From: Halorubrum halophilum
GTDB lineage: Archaea > Halobacteriota > Halobacteria > Halobacteriales > Haloferacaceae
DNA length: 64,000 bases
Direction: 5' to 3'
Assembly: GCF_000739595.1 (NCBI RefSeq)
Contig: NZ_BBJP01000023.1
Location: 124,001-188,000, forward strand
This document shows, piece by piece, positions 23,902-32,839 of the stretch; the first letter of the stretch is position 1, and each line of letters opens with the position of its first letter. The notes under the pieces are model-generated. The model saw only the letters and a program-made list of their open reading frames with translations, had not been told where the DNA came from and ran no database searches. Both the position numbers and the translations under genes were made by a program.

Positions 23902-24951
23902 TCACTCCCCGTCCAGGAGCCCTCGGTACGCGTCGACGACCCGGTCGAGCACCGCGTCGTGGTCGTAGGACGCGAAGTCGCGCTCGACGGACTTCCTGTC
24001 GAGGTCGCCGACGGCGACGAACTCGTCGGCGAGCTCGGCCGGGCTCGTGACGAGCCGCCCGCGCTGGCGCCCCTCCACGAGCTCGTGGGCGCTCGAATCC
24101 GCCTGGTACTCGACGAGGGCGACGCAGCCGCACGCCAGCGCCCACAGCAGATCGGTCGCGAACGTCTCCCACGTCGCCGTCGCCACCGCGACGTGGGTCC
24201 CCTTGAACAGCGACACTCGCTCGCGGAGCGGGAGGTCGCCGAGGAACGACACCCGGTCGTCGATCCGGAGATCGCTCGCCATCGACTCGATCCGAGCGCG
24301 CTCGGGGCCGTCGCCGACGATCGCGGCGGTCCAGTCGCGGTCGCGGAGCTCCGCGAGCCCGAGCAGGAACGTCTCGACGTTGGCGTGGCGGTCCAGCCGG
24401 CGCGCGTACACCGCGTCGAACCGGTCGTCGACGCCCGCCGACTCGACGAGGTCGAAGTCGATGCTCTCGGGGATCACTCGCACGTCCTCGCCGGCGGCGC
24501 CGTGCTCGCGGACCCGCGTCTTGGTCGTCCGCGAGGGAGTCGCGACGGCGTCGGCCCGCCGGGCGAGCAGTCGGTATCGCCGACGGGAGTCGGCGGGGTG
24601 GTCGCGCCACCAGTCGACGATTACGGGGGTCCGCGACAGGGTACCCGCGATCGTCGCGGCGATCCCGGGCGTCGGCGGGGTGTTGACCGCGTGGACGACG
24701 TCCGGAGCGACTCGTCGGAGCGCGAGCGGGAGCCGGGCCGCGAACGCCGACGGCGACGGCTCGGCGGTCACCGACCGGTAGGCGATCCCGTCGTCCTCGA
24801 AGGCGTCGTGGTCGCCGCCCCACCAGCGGGCGCAGAGCCAGACCACGTCGTGGCCGCGCTCGGCGAGCCCGCGGGCGATCCGTCGCGTCCGCGACCGCGC
24901 CGGCGTGTCGCCGTGGCCGGGTGCGAAAAGCGAGACGAACGCGACGCGCAT
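23902..24951 (-). CDS. glycosyltransferase family 4 (GT-B)
   Basis: A 349-residue GT-B glycosyltransferase. The N-terminal Rossmann half begins MRVAFVSLFAPGHGDTPARS. The C-terminal half has AIVGDGPERARIESMA, VSFLGDLPLRERVSLFKGTHVAVATATWETFATDLLWALACGCVAL, matching the donor-binding region of family 4, and ends with a helical segment. The usual EPxGxxxxE acidic pair is altered: WETFATDLLWALACG. Donor and acceptor are unknown; a cell-surface glycan role is likely. ATG 24951 is where the fold starts; the open frame runs on far upstream only because GC-rich DNA lacks stops. Confidence 0.88.
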   Translation of the reverse strand: MRVAFVSLFAPGHGDTPARSRTRRIARGLAERGHDVVWLCARWWGGDHDAFEDDGIAYRSVTAEPSPSAFAARLPLALRRVAPDVVHAVNTPPTPGIAATIAGTLSRTPVIVDWWRDHPADSRRRYRLLARRADAVATPSRTTKTRVREHGAAGEDVRVIPESIDFDLVESAGVDDRFDAVYARRLDRHANVETFLLGLAELRDRDWTAAIVGDGPERARIESMASDLRIDDRVSFLGDLPLRERVSLFKGTHVAVATATWETFATDLLWALACGCVALVEYQADSSAHELVEGRQRGRLVTSPAELADEFVAVGDLDRKSVERDFASYDHDAVLDRVVDAYRGLLDGE

Positions 24952-25152
24952 ACGCCGACCGGACGGCTGGGGCGGATAAAAAGACACGGCATCCGGCGGG
25001 CCGGCGGCGGTCCGACGACGGGTCGGCAGCAGTTCGACGACGGGCCGGCGGCGGACCGACGGGAAGCCGACGCGATCGAGCCACCGGATCGCGGTCGTGC
25101 GACCGGTTCTCGCACCCGAAACGGTTTCACACCACGCGGAGAACCGGACCCT

Positions 25153-27033
25153 ATGCACCGGTACGACATCGAGCGATACCTCAACGTACGGAACGCTGGC
25201 GGGGCGGACTTGGGCCCCAACGGGCGGCTCTCCTTCCTGTTGAACACGACCGGCACCGGACAGGTGTGGTCGCTGGAGGAGCCGCTGGGGTGGCCCGAAC
25301 AGCACACGTTCTTCGAGGAGTCGGTCTCCTTCGTCGACTCCTCCCCGCAACGCGCGGAGGCCGTCTTCGGCATGGACGAGGGCGGCAACGAGCGCGCCCA
25401 GCTGTACCTGCTCAACTACGAGTCGGGCGAGATCAGCAACCTCACCGACCGCCCGGAGGCGAAACACCGCTGGGGCGGCTGGGACGGCGAGGGCGATCGC
25501 TTCGCGTTCGCCTCGAACCGCCGCGACGAGGCCGTCTTCGACGTGTACGTGCAGGACCGGGACGCGACCGGCGACGACGCCGAACTCGTCTACGAGGGCG
25601 ACGGCTGGCTCTCCGTGGCCGGCTGGTCGCCGAGCGACGACCGCCTGATCGTCCACGAGGCGCACTCCTCGTTCGACCACGACGTGTACACGCTCGACGT
25701 CGCGAGCGGCGACCTGACCCACCACACGCCCCACGAGGGCGACGTGCGATACGGCAGCCCGGAGTGGGGGCCGGAGGGCGAGGGGCTCTACCTCGTCACC
25801 GACCGCGACAGCGACACGCTCCGTCTGGAGCGGCTGGACCTCGCGACCCGCGAGTTCTCCGTGGTCGCGTCCGGAGCGGGCTCGGCGCGCGAGGGCGGCG
25901 CGGACGAGGACGGCGACGAGAGCGCTCCCCCCGCGAAGCCCGGCGGCGACGACGGCTGGAACGTCGACGGCGTTGCGGTCCACGAGGAGTCCCGGCGCGT
26001 CGTCTACTCGCGCAACGTCGACGGCTACACCGAGATCACGGTCGGCGAGCTGGTCGAGCCCGACCGGATCGACCCCTTCCCGGCCCCCGACCTCCCCGAG
26101 GGCGTCGCCGGCGGCGTGAGCTTCGGCCCGGACGGGAACCGCTTCGCGATCACCGCGACCGGCAGCACCCACAACGCGAACGCCTACGTCGTCGAGGCGA
26201 CGACCGGCGAGACGGAGCGCTGGACCGCGGCGTCGACCGCCGGCATCCCGCCGGACACGTTCGTCGAGCCCGAACTGGTCCACTACCCCACCTTCGACGG
26301 CCGGGAGATCCCCGCGTTCTTCTCGGTCCCGGCGGCAGAATCGCCCGAGGACGGCTACCCCGTCGTCGTCGACATCCACGGCGGCCCCGAGTCGCAGCGC
26401 CGGCCCTCCTTCGCCTCGGTCAAGCAGTACCTGCTGAACAACGGGTACGCCGTGTTCGAGCCGAACGTCCGCGGCTCGTCGGGATACGGCAAGGCGTACT
26501 CCGCCCTCGACGACGTGGAAAACCGGATGGACTCGGTCGCGGACGTTCGGGCCGGCGTGGAGTGGCTCCACGACCACCCCGAAGTCAACCCCGACCGCGT
26601 CGTCGCCATGGGCGGCTCCTACGGCGGCTTCATGGTGCTCGCTGCGCTCACCGAGTACCCCGATCTGTGGGCCGCCGGCGTCGACATCGTCGGCATCGCG
26701 AACTTCGTGACGTTCCTCGAGAACACCGGCGACTGGCGCCGCGAGCTCCGAGAGGCCGAGTACGGGTCTCTCGAAGAGAACCGGGAGTTCCTGGAGTCGA
26801 TCTCGCCGATCAACAACATCGAGGCGATCGAGTCGCCGCTGTTCGTCCTCCACGGCGCGAACGACCCGCGGGTGCCCGTCGGCGAGGCCGAACAGATCGT
26901 CGAACAGGCGCGCGAGCAGGGCGTCCCCGTTCGAAAGCTGATCTTCGACGACGAGGGGCACGGCTTCGCGAAACTGGAGAACCGCATCGAGGCGTACCGC
27001 GAGGTCGTCGACTTCCTCGCGGCGCACGTCTGA
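25153..27033 (+). CDS. S9 family prolyl oligopeptidase-like peptidase
   Basis: A 626-residue serine peptidase. A seven-bladed beta-propeller (about 1-370) is followed by an alpha/beta-hydrolase domain. VDIHGGPESQRRPSF forms the oxyanion region, the nucleophile is Ser489 in MGGSYGGFMVL, the acid is Asp571 in GANDPRVP, and the base is His603 in DDEGHGFAK. The layout matches acylaminoacyl peptidase or dipeptidyl peptidase 4 relatives, which trim short peptides in the cytoplasm. No signal peptide is visible. An acidic insertion at about 250-275 is a halophilic trait. Confidence 0.93.
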   Translation: MHRYDIERYLNVRNAGGADLGPNGRLSFLLNTTGTGQVWSLEEPLGWPEQHTFFEESVSFVDSSPQRAEAVFGMDEGGNERAQLYLLNYESGEISNLTDRPEAKHRWGGWDGEGDRFAFASNRRDEAVFDVYVQDRDATGDDAELVYEGDGWLSVAGWSPSDDRLIVHEAHSSFDHDVYTLDVASGDLTHHTPHEGDVRYGSPEWGPEGEGLYLVTDRDSDTLRLERLDLATREFSVVASGAGSAREGGADEDGDESAPPAKPGGDDGWNVDGVAVHEESRRVVYSRNVDGYTEITVGELVEPDRIDPFPAPDLPEGVAGGVSFGPDGNRFAITATGSTHNANAYVVEATTGETERWTAASTAGIPPDTFVEPELVHYPTFDGREIPAFFSVPAAESPEDGYPVVVDIHGGPESQRRPSFASVKQYLLNNGYAVFEPNVRGSSGYGKAYSALDDVENRMDSVADVRAGVEWLHDHPEVNPDRVVAMGGSYGGFMVLAALTEYPDLWAAGVDIVGIANFVTFLENTGDWRRELREAEYGSLEENREFLESISPINNIEAIESPLFVLHGANDPRVPVGEAEQIVEQAREQGVPVRKLIFDDEGHGFAKLENRIEAYREVVDFLAAHV

Positions 27034-27107
27034 CACCGAACGGGCGTTCGCCGAGGGATTCGCGCCGGCTTCCCGACCGGAGCGGCCGGATACGGCCACC
27101 TATTTAT

Positions 27108-27119
27108 GGGGGGGGGGGG
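27108..27119. repeat. homopolymer tract of 12 G
   Basis: Twelve consecutive G bases directly follow TATTTAT and an ATG at 27106. The tract lies just after the S9 peptidase gene and before a lower-GC gene on the other strand. It is a candidate slippage site, or an assembly or sequencing weak point. Confidence 0.85.
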
Positions 27120-27185
27120 CGGAGAATTACTGCACGTTATGGGAATTCTCGATGCCTTCGGCTCGTTAGCTAGCCATCTCGGTGC

Positions 27186-28277
27186 TTATCGACCCGGAAA
27201 CGCCGGAGGAAGCGGCTCTGGTCGCTCGCAGTCGTTCTCGATCTGTACGTGTTTACCCTCGTCAGATGCAGCACGAATCCCCGAGAGCACAGTCAAGACG
27301 TGGTATGCGAGGTTAGCGCTCGTTCGCTGCTCCCAGTCACCGTTGATCGCGTACGCGAGGTCTGCGACACCTGCGCCACGACCCGCGGTATACTCGTGAG
27401 TGAGTTCGACTGCTTCGAAGTCGTCGCTATTACTGTCTCGAACACGGACAGGGCCCTCGAAATGGTTCGGATCAGGTAATTGGAGCGTCCCTTCGGTGCC
27501 GTAGATCTCGAATGTAGGCTCGGGTAGAGACGATCCGCCGTTTACGTCGAAACTCATCAGGAGGTTCGCGATGGTTCCGTTCTCGAACTCGATGATCCCC
27601 GTTTCGTGCGTCGGCACTTCGACGTCGAATTCCTCTCCATTGCGGGGTTCACTCGTGATTGTCCGTTTCGAGAACGTCTGTTTAACCGACCCGGTTACGC
27701 GTGATGCCGAACCGAGCAACGAGACGAGCGCAGTCACGTAGTACGGTCCCATGTCGAACAGTGGTCCACCGCCCTCGGCATAGTAAAAGTCTGGATTCGG
27801 GTGCCAACTCTCGTGACCGCTCGAGGTCCAGATGGCTGTCGCGCCGATTGGTTCACCAATACGCCCCGAATCGATGATCGACCGACAGGTCTGGAGACCT
27901 GCACCGAGAAACGTGTCCGGTGCGGAACCAACCAGCAGGTCGGACTCATCGGCCATTGAGACTATTTCTTTGGCGTCTTTGACCGTCGCAGCGAGAGGTT
28001 TTTCGACGTAGACGTGTTTCCCAGCGTCGAGAAGTTGTTCGCAGGTTTGGGCGTGGACCGAAGGTGGTGTGAGATTGACGACAGCTTCGACGTCAGACTC
28101 GAGCAATGATTCTGTATCGTAGGACGTGATCCGGTACTCGTCGGCTTTCGCTGCCGAGCGCTCCGAGTCAAGGTCCGCACAAGCGGTAATCTCGAAGCAG
28201 TCGAACTGGTCGTCCGAAGAGAAGTACGCGTCACTGATCGTCCCACAGCCGAGGACGCCGACCGAAAGTGGCTCCAT
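27186..28277 (-). CDS. Gfo/Idh/MocA-family NAD(P)-dependent oxidoreductase
   Basis: A 363-residue dehydrogenase. The Rossmann fold opens VGVLGCGTISDAYF (about 6-19). VNLTPPSVHAQTCEQLLDAGKHVYVEKPLA (about 70-99) carries the family's conserved EKP lysine. The C-terminal sugar-binding domain contains GGGPLFDMGPYYVTAL, the usual metal or substrate-loop region. ATG 28277 is fixed by TTATAAT (28301-28307) 27 bases upstream on this strand. GC content and codon use are clearly lower than in flanking genes, and no pathway partner adjoins, so I infer horizontal gain. Substrate is unknown, probably a sugar or inositol. Confidence 0.9.
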   Translation of the reverse strand: MEPLSVGVLGCGTISDAYFSSDDQFDCFEITACADLDSERSAAKADEYRITSYDTESLLESDVEAVVNLTPPSVHAQTCEQLLDAGKHVYVEKPLAATVKDAKEIVSMADESDLLVGSAPDTFLGAGLQTCRSIIDSGRIGEPIGATAIWTSSGHESWHPNPDFYYAEGGGPLFDMGPYYVTALVSLLGSASRVTGSVKQTFSKRTITSEPRNGEEFDVEVPTHETGIIEFENGTIANLLMSFDVNGGSSLPEPTFEIYGTEGTLQLPDPNHFEGPVRVRDSNSDDFEAVELTHEYTAGRGAGVADLAYAINGDWEQRTSANLAYHVLTVLSGIRAASDEGKHVQIENDCERPEPLPPAFPGR

Positions 28278-28380
28278 ATCACCCCAATTCCCGTGCCTCA
28301 TTATAATCATGGCTCTGCGATCCGACCTGTCCCCTCCACAGATAACAAACCCTAAAACCCGCCTTGGCGACCGATCCCGT

Positions 28381-29166
28381 ATGCATTTGCGGTTCATCGG
28401 GCGGCTCGGGCTCGCTGACGCGGTGACGGTGGCGAACGCGGCGGTCGGCTTCCTCGCGGTCGTCGCCGCTGCCGTCGATCCCCGGCTCGCGGCTCGCCTC
28501 ATCCTGCTCGCCGCGGTCGCGGACGGGCTCGACGGCGTTGTCGCTCGGCATCGCGGGTCGACCGACGCCGGTCCGTATCTCGACTCGCTGGCCGACGTGG
28601 CCTCGTTCGGGGTCGCGCCCGCCGCGCTCGTGGCGTTCGTCGTCCTCGACGCGCGCTCGTTCGCGATCGACCCGATCTTCGTCGCCGCCGGCCTCGGCGC
28701 CGCGGCCCTGTTCGTCTCGCTGGCGGTCGCCCGCCTCGGAATGTACACGGCCTACGACGCCGACGAGCGCGAGACGGTGGGCGTGCCGACGACGCTGGCG
28801 GCCACGGTGCTCGCCGCGGCCGTCATCGCCGGCTACACCGCTCCCGCGCTGCTCGTCGGGGCGACCGCCGCGTTCGCCCTGCTGATGGGATCGACCGTTA
28901 CGTACCCCGACCTCCACGCGCAGGACGCGCTCGTGATGGGTGTCGTGCAGGCGGCCGTAATCCTCACCCCGATCGGCCACATGGCCACGTCCCTCCTCCC
29001 GGCGTGGATCGGCGAGGGGTTCGCGTTCGCGCTGCTGTTCCTCTCCGTGGGCTACCTCGTCCTCGGCCCGCGGTTCTACTGGGGAGACGGGATCCGGTCG
29101 CCGAGGGACGTGGGGGACGCAAACGAGACGAACGACGCCGACGCCGTCGAAGATCGCGGCGCCTGA
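28381..29166 (+). CDS. pssA: archaetidylserine synthase of the protein sorting system
   Basis: A 261-residue CDP-alcohol phosphatidyltransferase with about six membrane helices. The family signature D-G-x2-A-R-x8-G-x3-D-x3-D appears as DGVVARHRGSTDAGPYLDSL continuing to AD (about residues 43-66). The enzyme joins serine to a CDP-archaeol lipid; in haloarchaea the product feeds lipid attachment of archaeosortase substrates. ATG 28381 lies 27 bases after a CCTAAAAC box. The extended acidic C-terminus is typical. The neighbour on the left is a probable insertion, so original synteny is unclear. Confidence 0.88.
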   Translation: MHLRFIGRLGLADAVTVANAAVGFLAVVAAAVDPRLAARLILLAAVADGLDGVVARHRGSTDAGPYLDSLADVASFGVAPAALVAFVVLDARSFAIDPIFVAAGLGAAALFVSLAVARLGMYTAYDADERETVGVPTTLAATVLAAAVIAGYTAPALLVGATAAFALLMGSTVTYPDLHAQDALVMGVVQAAVILTPIGHMATSLLPAWIGEGFAFALLFLSVGYLVLGPRFYWGDGIRSPRDVGDANETNDADAVEDRGA

Positions 29167-29261
29167 GTCGTCAGGCCCGAACTCCGGTTCGTCCGCCTCG
29201 GCGAGAGAAGCGAAACAACGGAAAGTGCCGACAGAAACGGAATCTGCGTCGACCGCGACCG

Positions 29262-29993
29262 CTACAGCAGGTCGTCGAAGTCCTTGTAGCGGGTGATGTC
29301 GACGCCATCGTCGGTGACGACGGCGACGTTGATCCCGTTGCCGGACGCGAGGTCGCGCTCGACCGCGGACTGGATCGCCTTCGCGGCGATCTCGGTTGCC
29401 TCGTCGACGGTCACGTCGTCGTGGTACTCCTGTTCGAGGACACCGAGGGCGTACTGGGAGCCGGAGCCCGTGACGGTGTACTCCTCCTCGGTCGTGCCGC
29501 CGAGGGCGTCGATGGAGTAGATGTGGGCGCCCTCGTCGTCGACGCCGCCGAGGATCGGCTGGACGATGTAGAACGCGCCGGAGCGGAGGAGGTTCCCGGT
29601 GAGCGTCGACAGCGCCTCCATGGACATGTCCTTGCCGCGGCGGGTCTCGTAGAGGCTCGTCTCCGCCTTCAGCGTCGAGATGAGGTTCTGGGCGGCGGAG
29701 ACGGAGCCGGCGATGGTCAGTGCGCCGCGGGGGTGGACCTCCTCGACCTTCTGCACGTCCTTCGAGGAGACCATGCCGCCGAGGGAGGCGCGCATGTCGG
29801 TCGCCATCACGACGCCGTCGGCGGTCTTGATGCCGACCGTCGTGGTCCCGGTCTTCATCTCGCCCTCGCCGTCGGCCTGCGCCGCGCGGCGTTCACTGTG
29901 TTCGAACTCGCCGATCTCCGGTCCGAAGACGGGCTGGTCGCGGCCTAGCTCCTCGGCCGGTCCGTCGGAGAGGTCGCCAGTCGGTGTTCGCAT
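29262..29993 (-). CDS. psmB: proteasome subunit beta
   Basis: A 243-residue precursor of the 20S proteasome catalytic subunit. The first 49 residues are a propeptide. Cleavage is expected at KTG|TTTVGIKTADG, exposing Thr50 as nucleophile, with the catalytic Asp and Lys in ATDMRASLGG-type sequence downstream (Lys in VSSKDVQKV). Later blocks GSVSAAQNLISTLK and GSGSQYALGVLE are diagnostic. ATG 29993 is used; an upstream in-frame codon adds basic non-conserved residues. Transcribed alone; the alpha subunits lie outside the window. Confidence 0.95.
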   Translation of the reverse strand: MRTPTGDLSDGPAEELGRDQPVFGPEIGEFEHSERRAAQADGEGEMKTGTTTVGIKTADGVVMATDMRASLGGMVSSKDVQKVEEVHPRGALTIAGSVSAAQNLISTLKAETSLYETRRGKDMSMEALSTLTGNLLRSGAFYIVQPILGGVDDEGAHIYSIDALGGTTEEEYTVTGSGSQYALGVLEQEYHDDVTVDEATEIAAKAIQSAVERDLASGNGINVAVVTDDGVDITRYKDFDDLL

Positions 29994-30177
29994 TACGACT
30001 CCGTTGGCTCGGCGCGCTGATAAAGGCAACCCTTCGGGGACCGACCGCCGGTTCCGACGGGTCTATTCGTCGGCGACTACGCCCGGGCGACGGTTCCGGT
30101 GCTAACCGCTCAGAAACGGGAACGCACTCGAAACGGACATTCTCGAAAACGGGACAGCCACGACGGTACCGACGCGT

Positions 30178-30351
30178 TCACTCCTCGGTGGCCTCGTACA
30201 CCTCGCCGGTGGTCTCGACGAGCCGGCCGATGGGGACGTTGATACCGAGTTGCTTACGGGCGAAGACGGCCATCGGGAACAGCGAGATCCCGACAGCGAC
30301 GGTCGCCTGGTGCAGCCCGAAGAGGGCCGCCGTACGGATGCGGTCGAACAT
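30178..30351 (-). CDS. small haloarchaeal membrane protein
   Basis: A 57-residue protein with one hydrophobic segment, ATVAVGISLFPMAVFA (about 16-31), followed by a short acidic tail. ATG 30351 lies 27 bases after a strong TATATAAATA box (30378-30387), so the leaderless start is well supported. Function unknown; no motif. Confidence 0.65.
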   Translation of the reverse strand: MFDRIRTAALFGLHQATVAVGISLFPMAVFARKQLGINVPIGRLVETTGEVYEATEE

Positions 30352-30653
30352 GGGTCTTCGAGCTACCCGAACGGAGACGTATATAAATACTTTCCGGGGT
30401 GCGAAGTTCGAAGGCCTCGTCGCAGTCATGCGGTTTCGGATCATAAATTAACGATTATGAAATATAATCGGAAGGCTGTCACGATCGGGATAGCCACGGC
30501 GGTGCGAACCTCGCTCGTTTCCATAAGTTATGCGTATCTTCTGCGCCTCGTGCGCCTCGCATCGGTGGGAGCGCGACAGGGTCAGATCGGCCCCTGACCG
30601 ACTCCGGCCACGGACCGAACGCGATTTAACCGGTCCGTCGCCTATCACGCGGC

Positions 30654-31313
30654 GTGCAGAACGTCACGGACAGAACGCGGAACCCGTTCGGGATGCGCCC
30701 GGACTGCGAGTCGTTCGTCCCCGGCTACGGCGACGCCAACGCCGACTTCCACGTGATCGGCGACCACCCCGGGGTCCACGGCGGCGCCGACGCCGGCGTC
30801 CCGTTTACCGGCGAGCCATGGTCGACCGCGTTCCTCTCCGCGCTGGTCGACGGGGGCCTGATCGCGAGGTTCGACGACGACTCGGTGGACGACGCCGAAC
30901 TCTCCGATCCGATCCAAGCCGACCGGACGTTCTTCTCGTACCTCCACATGTGCGTCGCCGACGGCGTCCCGGACGAAGCGTCGTACGACGATATGGAGCG
31001 GTTCTTCGACGCGGAGCTCCGAGCGATCGCCGCCCACGTCCTCCTCCCGGTCGGCGCCCGCGCGACCGACCACGTCCTCCGGCAGTACACCTCGCGGGCG
31101 CACAAGACGGAGATCGACATGGACGCGCTCCACGCCGAGGAGCTGCTCGGTTCCGGCTGGCTCGTCCTCCCGATCAAGGACCCCGCCGAGTGGACCGACG
31201 GCGACGGCGACCGGCTCGTCGCGGCGCTCCGCGAACTTCAATCGACGGACTTCCGCCGCGAGAGCGACCTCGGGCGCTTCATCGCCGGCAGCGACCCGTA
31301 TCTCGTCAGGTGA
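30654..31313 (+). CDS. uracil-DNA glycosylase superfamily protein
   Basis: A 219-residue protein of the UDG fold. FHVIGDHPGVHGGADAGVPF and TG (about 32-53) match the motif 1 region (G-D-x-P-G-x2-E/G..G-x-P-F-x-G) of family 4/5-type glycosylases, and VLLPVGARATDHVL is the strand-turn after it. The usual C-terminal HPS-type loop is not obvious; SDPYLVR ends the protein. There are too few cysteines for the four-Cys iron-sulfur cluster of family 4. Likely removes deaminated bases, or is a diverged relative. Start is GTG 30654. Confidence 0.75.
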   Translation: MQNVTDRTRNPFGMRPDCESFVPGYGDANADFHVIGDHPGVHGGADAGVPFTGEPWSTAFLSALVDGGLIARFDDDSVDDAELSDPIQADRTFFSYLHMCVADGVPDEASYDDMERFFDAELRAIAAHVLLPVGARATDHVLRQYTSRAHKTEIDMDALHAEELLGSGWLVLPIKDPAEWTDGDGDRLVAALRELQSTDFRRESDLGRFIAGSDPYLVR

Positions 31314-31649
31314 CGAACCGCTGAGCGCGGGCTCCGTCGCTCGCCGCAGCGGTCCGTGCCGCTCGCCTTTCCGTCTCGCTCCCTCGGCCGGATGCATGTG
31401 CGGTTCCGGCGGCTCTGTACGGTTCCGATCGGATCCTTCGGGCCGAATCCCCGCGATTAGTGTTCGAACGTCATTCATTCGCGGGATGACGGTGTCATAT
31501 TTGTCACTACTACCTGAATTTTATACTGGTCCCCGTTATTCGTCAGTAGGCGCCCGACCGATCGGGCGTCGGCCGTAGGACTGGTACTCCATACGGCGGC
31601 TTGGTCAGCACCGGCCCCCACGGGCCGTTTTTCGCGCCGCGCGGCCCCG
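31314..31649. other. convergent intergenic region
   Basis: This 336-base gap separates the glycosylase-like gene from the asparagine-synthase-like gene. I see no gene. The middle (31480-31540) is AT-richer. A hairpin followed by five T lies at 31612-31632 and is listed separately. Confidence 0.5.
31612..31632 (+). terminator. hairpin plus T-tract
   Basis: CGGCCC-CCAC-GGGCCG followed by TTTTT. It is placed between convergent genes. Archaeal termination needs mainly the T tract, so the stem may be incidental. Confidence 0.4.
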
Positions 31650-32834
31650 CTACGATTCCGACAGCAGCGCGTCGAGGTACTGTCCGACGTGGTCGTCCAT
31701 GCGCCGTTTGAACCCCGCCCGCCGCGCGAGCCGGTCGAGTTCCCGAGAGACGTACGTCCCGTACTGGACCGCCTTCTTGTCGGCCGTCCGGACGGACTCG
31801 GGCACGTGCCCGGTCGCCGCCCGTCGGAGCGCGATCTTGCGCTCGCCGTCGCTCGCGAGCAGTTCGCCCGGCAGCGCGAGCGCGGCCGCGACGATCCGGT
31901 CGTCGAGCAGCGGCGCGACCGGCTCGACCCCGGCGGCGCGGAGCGCGAGCACGTCGCGTTCGAGCTGGTCCGGGAGCGAACGGACCGTCTCGGCCCGCGC
32001 GCCCCGCACCGTCTCCGCCGCGACGCGGTCGTCGCCGACGGGGTCGGCGACCTTGCTGTAGCCGCCGAACAGCTCGTCGGCGCCCTGCCCCACCGCGAGC
32101 CGGCGGACGCCGTCGGCCGCGGCGGCCTCCGCCGCGAGGTACAGCGGCACCGCGATCGCGACATCCATCGGGTTCTGCCGGCCGGTCGCCGCGGCGACGT
32201 CGCGGACCGCGCGCACGAGGTCGTCGTGGGTGATCTCGACCACACGGAGGTCCAGGTCCATCGCCGCGGCGGCCTCGCGGGCGGCCGCGACGTCGTGACA
32301 CCCCTCGAAGCCGGCGACGTAACAGGGCGCGTCCGGGACCGCGGCGGCGACGACTCCGGAGTCGATGCCGCCGGAGAAGGCGACCGCGAGGTCGTTCCCG
32401 TCGCGTTCCGCTTCGAGATCGCCGACGTCGAGATCGCCGAGCGCGGCGTCGAGCGCCTCGTCGACCCCGGCCTGTCCGGGTTCCGGATCGACGGCCTCGC
32501 CGTCCGGAAGCGACCAGACGCGATCGGTCCCCGCGCTCGACAGGAGAGCTCCGGCCCGAAGGGGTTCCGGGTCGTCGAGGTCGGTTCGGTCGAAACTCCA
32601 CGCGCCGGGGGTTGTGGGGCCGTCTTCGGTCATCGGATCCGCGACGCCGCGCTCGACGAACAGCGGCTGGCGGCCGAGCACGTCTCGGACGAGGACGGGC
32701 CCCTCGCGGTTCGGCGGGTCACGGAGGAGGCCGGCGAACCCGCGCCCGCCGGGGAGTGGATCGCCGTCGCGGAGGGCGTCGCGCACGCGCTCGGGCGGGA
32801 CACCGCGCAGATCGGCGGTGGAGGGAGTCGTCAT
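31650..32834 (-). CDS. asparagine synthase-like ATP-pyrophosphatase lacking the glutaminase Cys
   Basis: A 394-residue protein. The C-terminal two thirds is an asparagine synthase domain: the PP-loop AVAFSGGIDSGVVAAAV (about 158-174), GQGADELFGGYSKV (about 247-260) and KKAVQYGTYV near the end. The N-terminal part (1-120) retains traces of a class II amidotransferase fold (VLVRDVLGRQPLFVE) but starts MTTPS, without the Cys2 nucleophile. It would have to use ammonia or act on another substrate by adenylation. It follows the PHP gene by 5 bases on the same strand, so the two are an operon. Confidence 0.85.
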   Translation of the reverse strand: MTTPSTADLRGVPPERVRDALRDGDPLPGGRGFAGLLRDPPNREGPVLVRDVLGRQPLFVERGVADPMTEDGPTTPGAWSFDRTDLDDPEPLRAGALLSSAGTDRVWSLPDGEAVDPEPGQAGVDEALDAALGDLDVGDLEAERDGNDLAVAFSGGIDSGVVAAAVPDAPCYVAGFEGCHDVAAAREAAAAMDLDLRVVEITHDDLVRAVRDVAAATGRQNPMDVAIAVPLYLAAEAAAADGVRRLAVGQGADELFGGYSKVADPVGDDRVAAETVRGARAETVRSLPDQLERDVLALRAAGVEPVAPLLDDRIVAAALALPGELLASDGERKIALRRAATGHVPESVRTADKKAVQYGTYVSRELDRLARRAGFKRRMDDHVGQYLDALLSES

Positions 32835-32839
32835 CGCGG

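Noticed and set aside
24952-27099. The upstream part of a continuous minus-strand frame running into the glycosyltransferase
   Set aside because: It lies antisense to the S9 peptidase, has no conserved motif, and the glycosyltransferase fold begins at 24951.
28126-28380. An 85-residue N-terminal extension of archaetidylserine synthase
   Set aside because: It overlaps the oxidoreductase gene and its promoter; the TATA box at -27 of ATG 28381 fixes the start.
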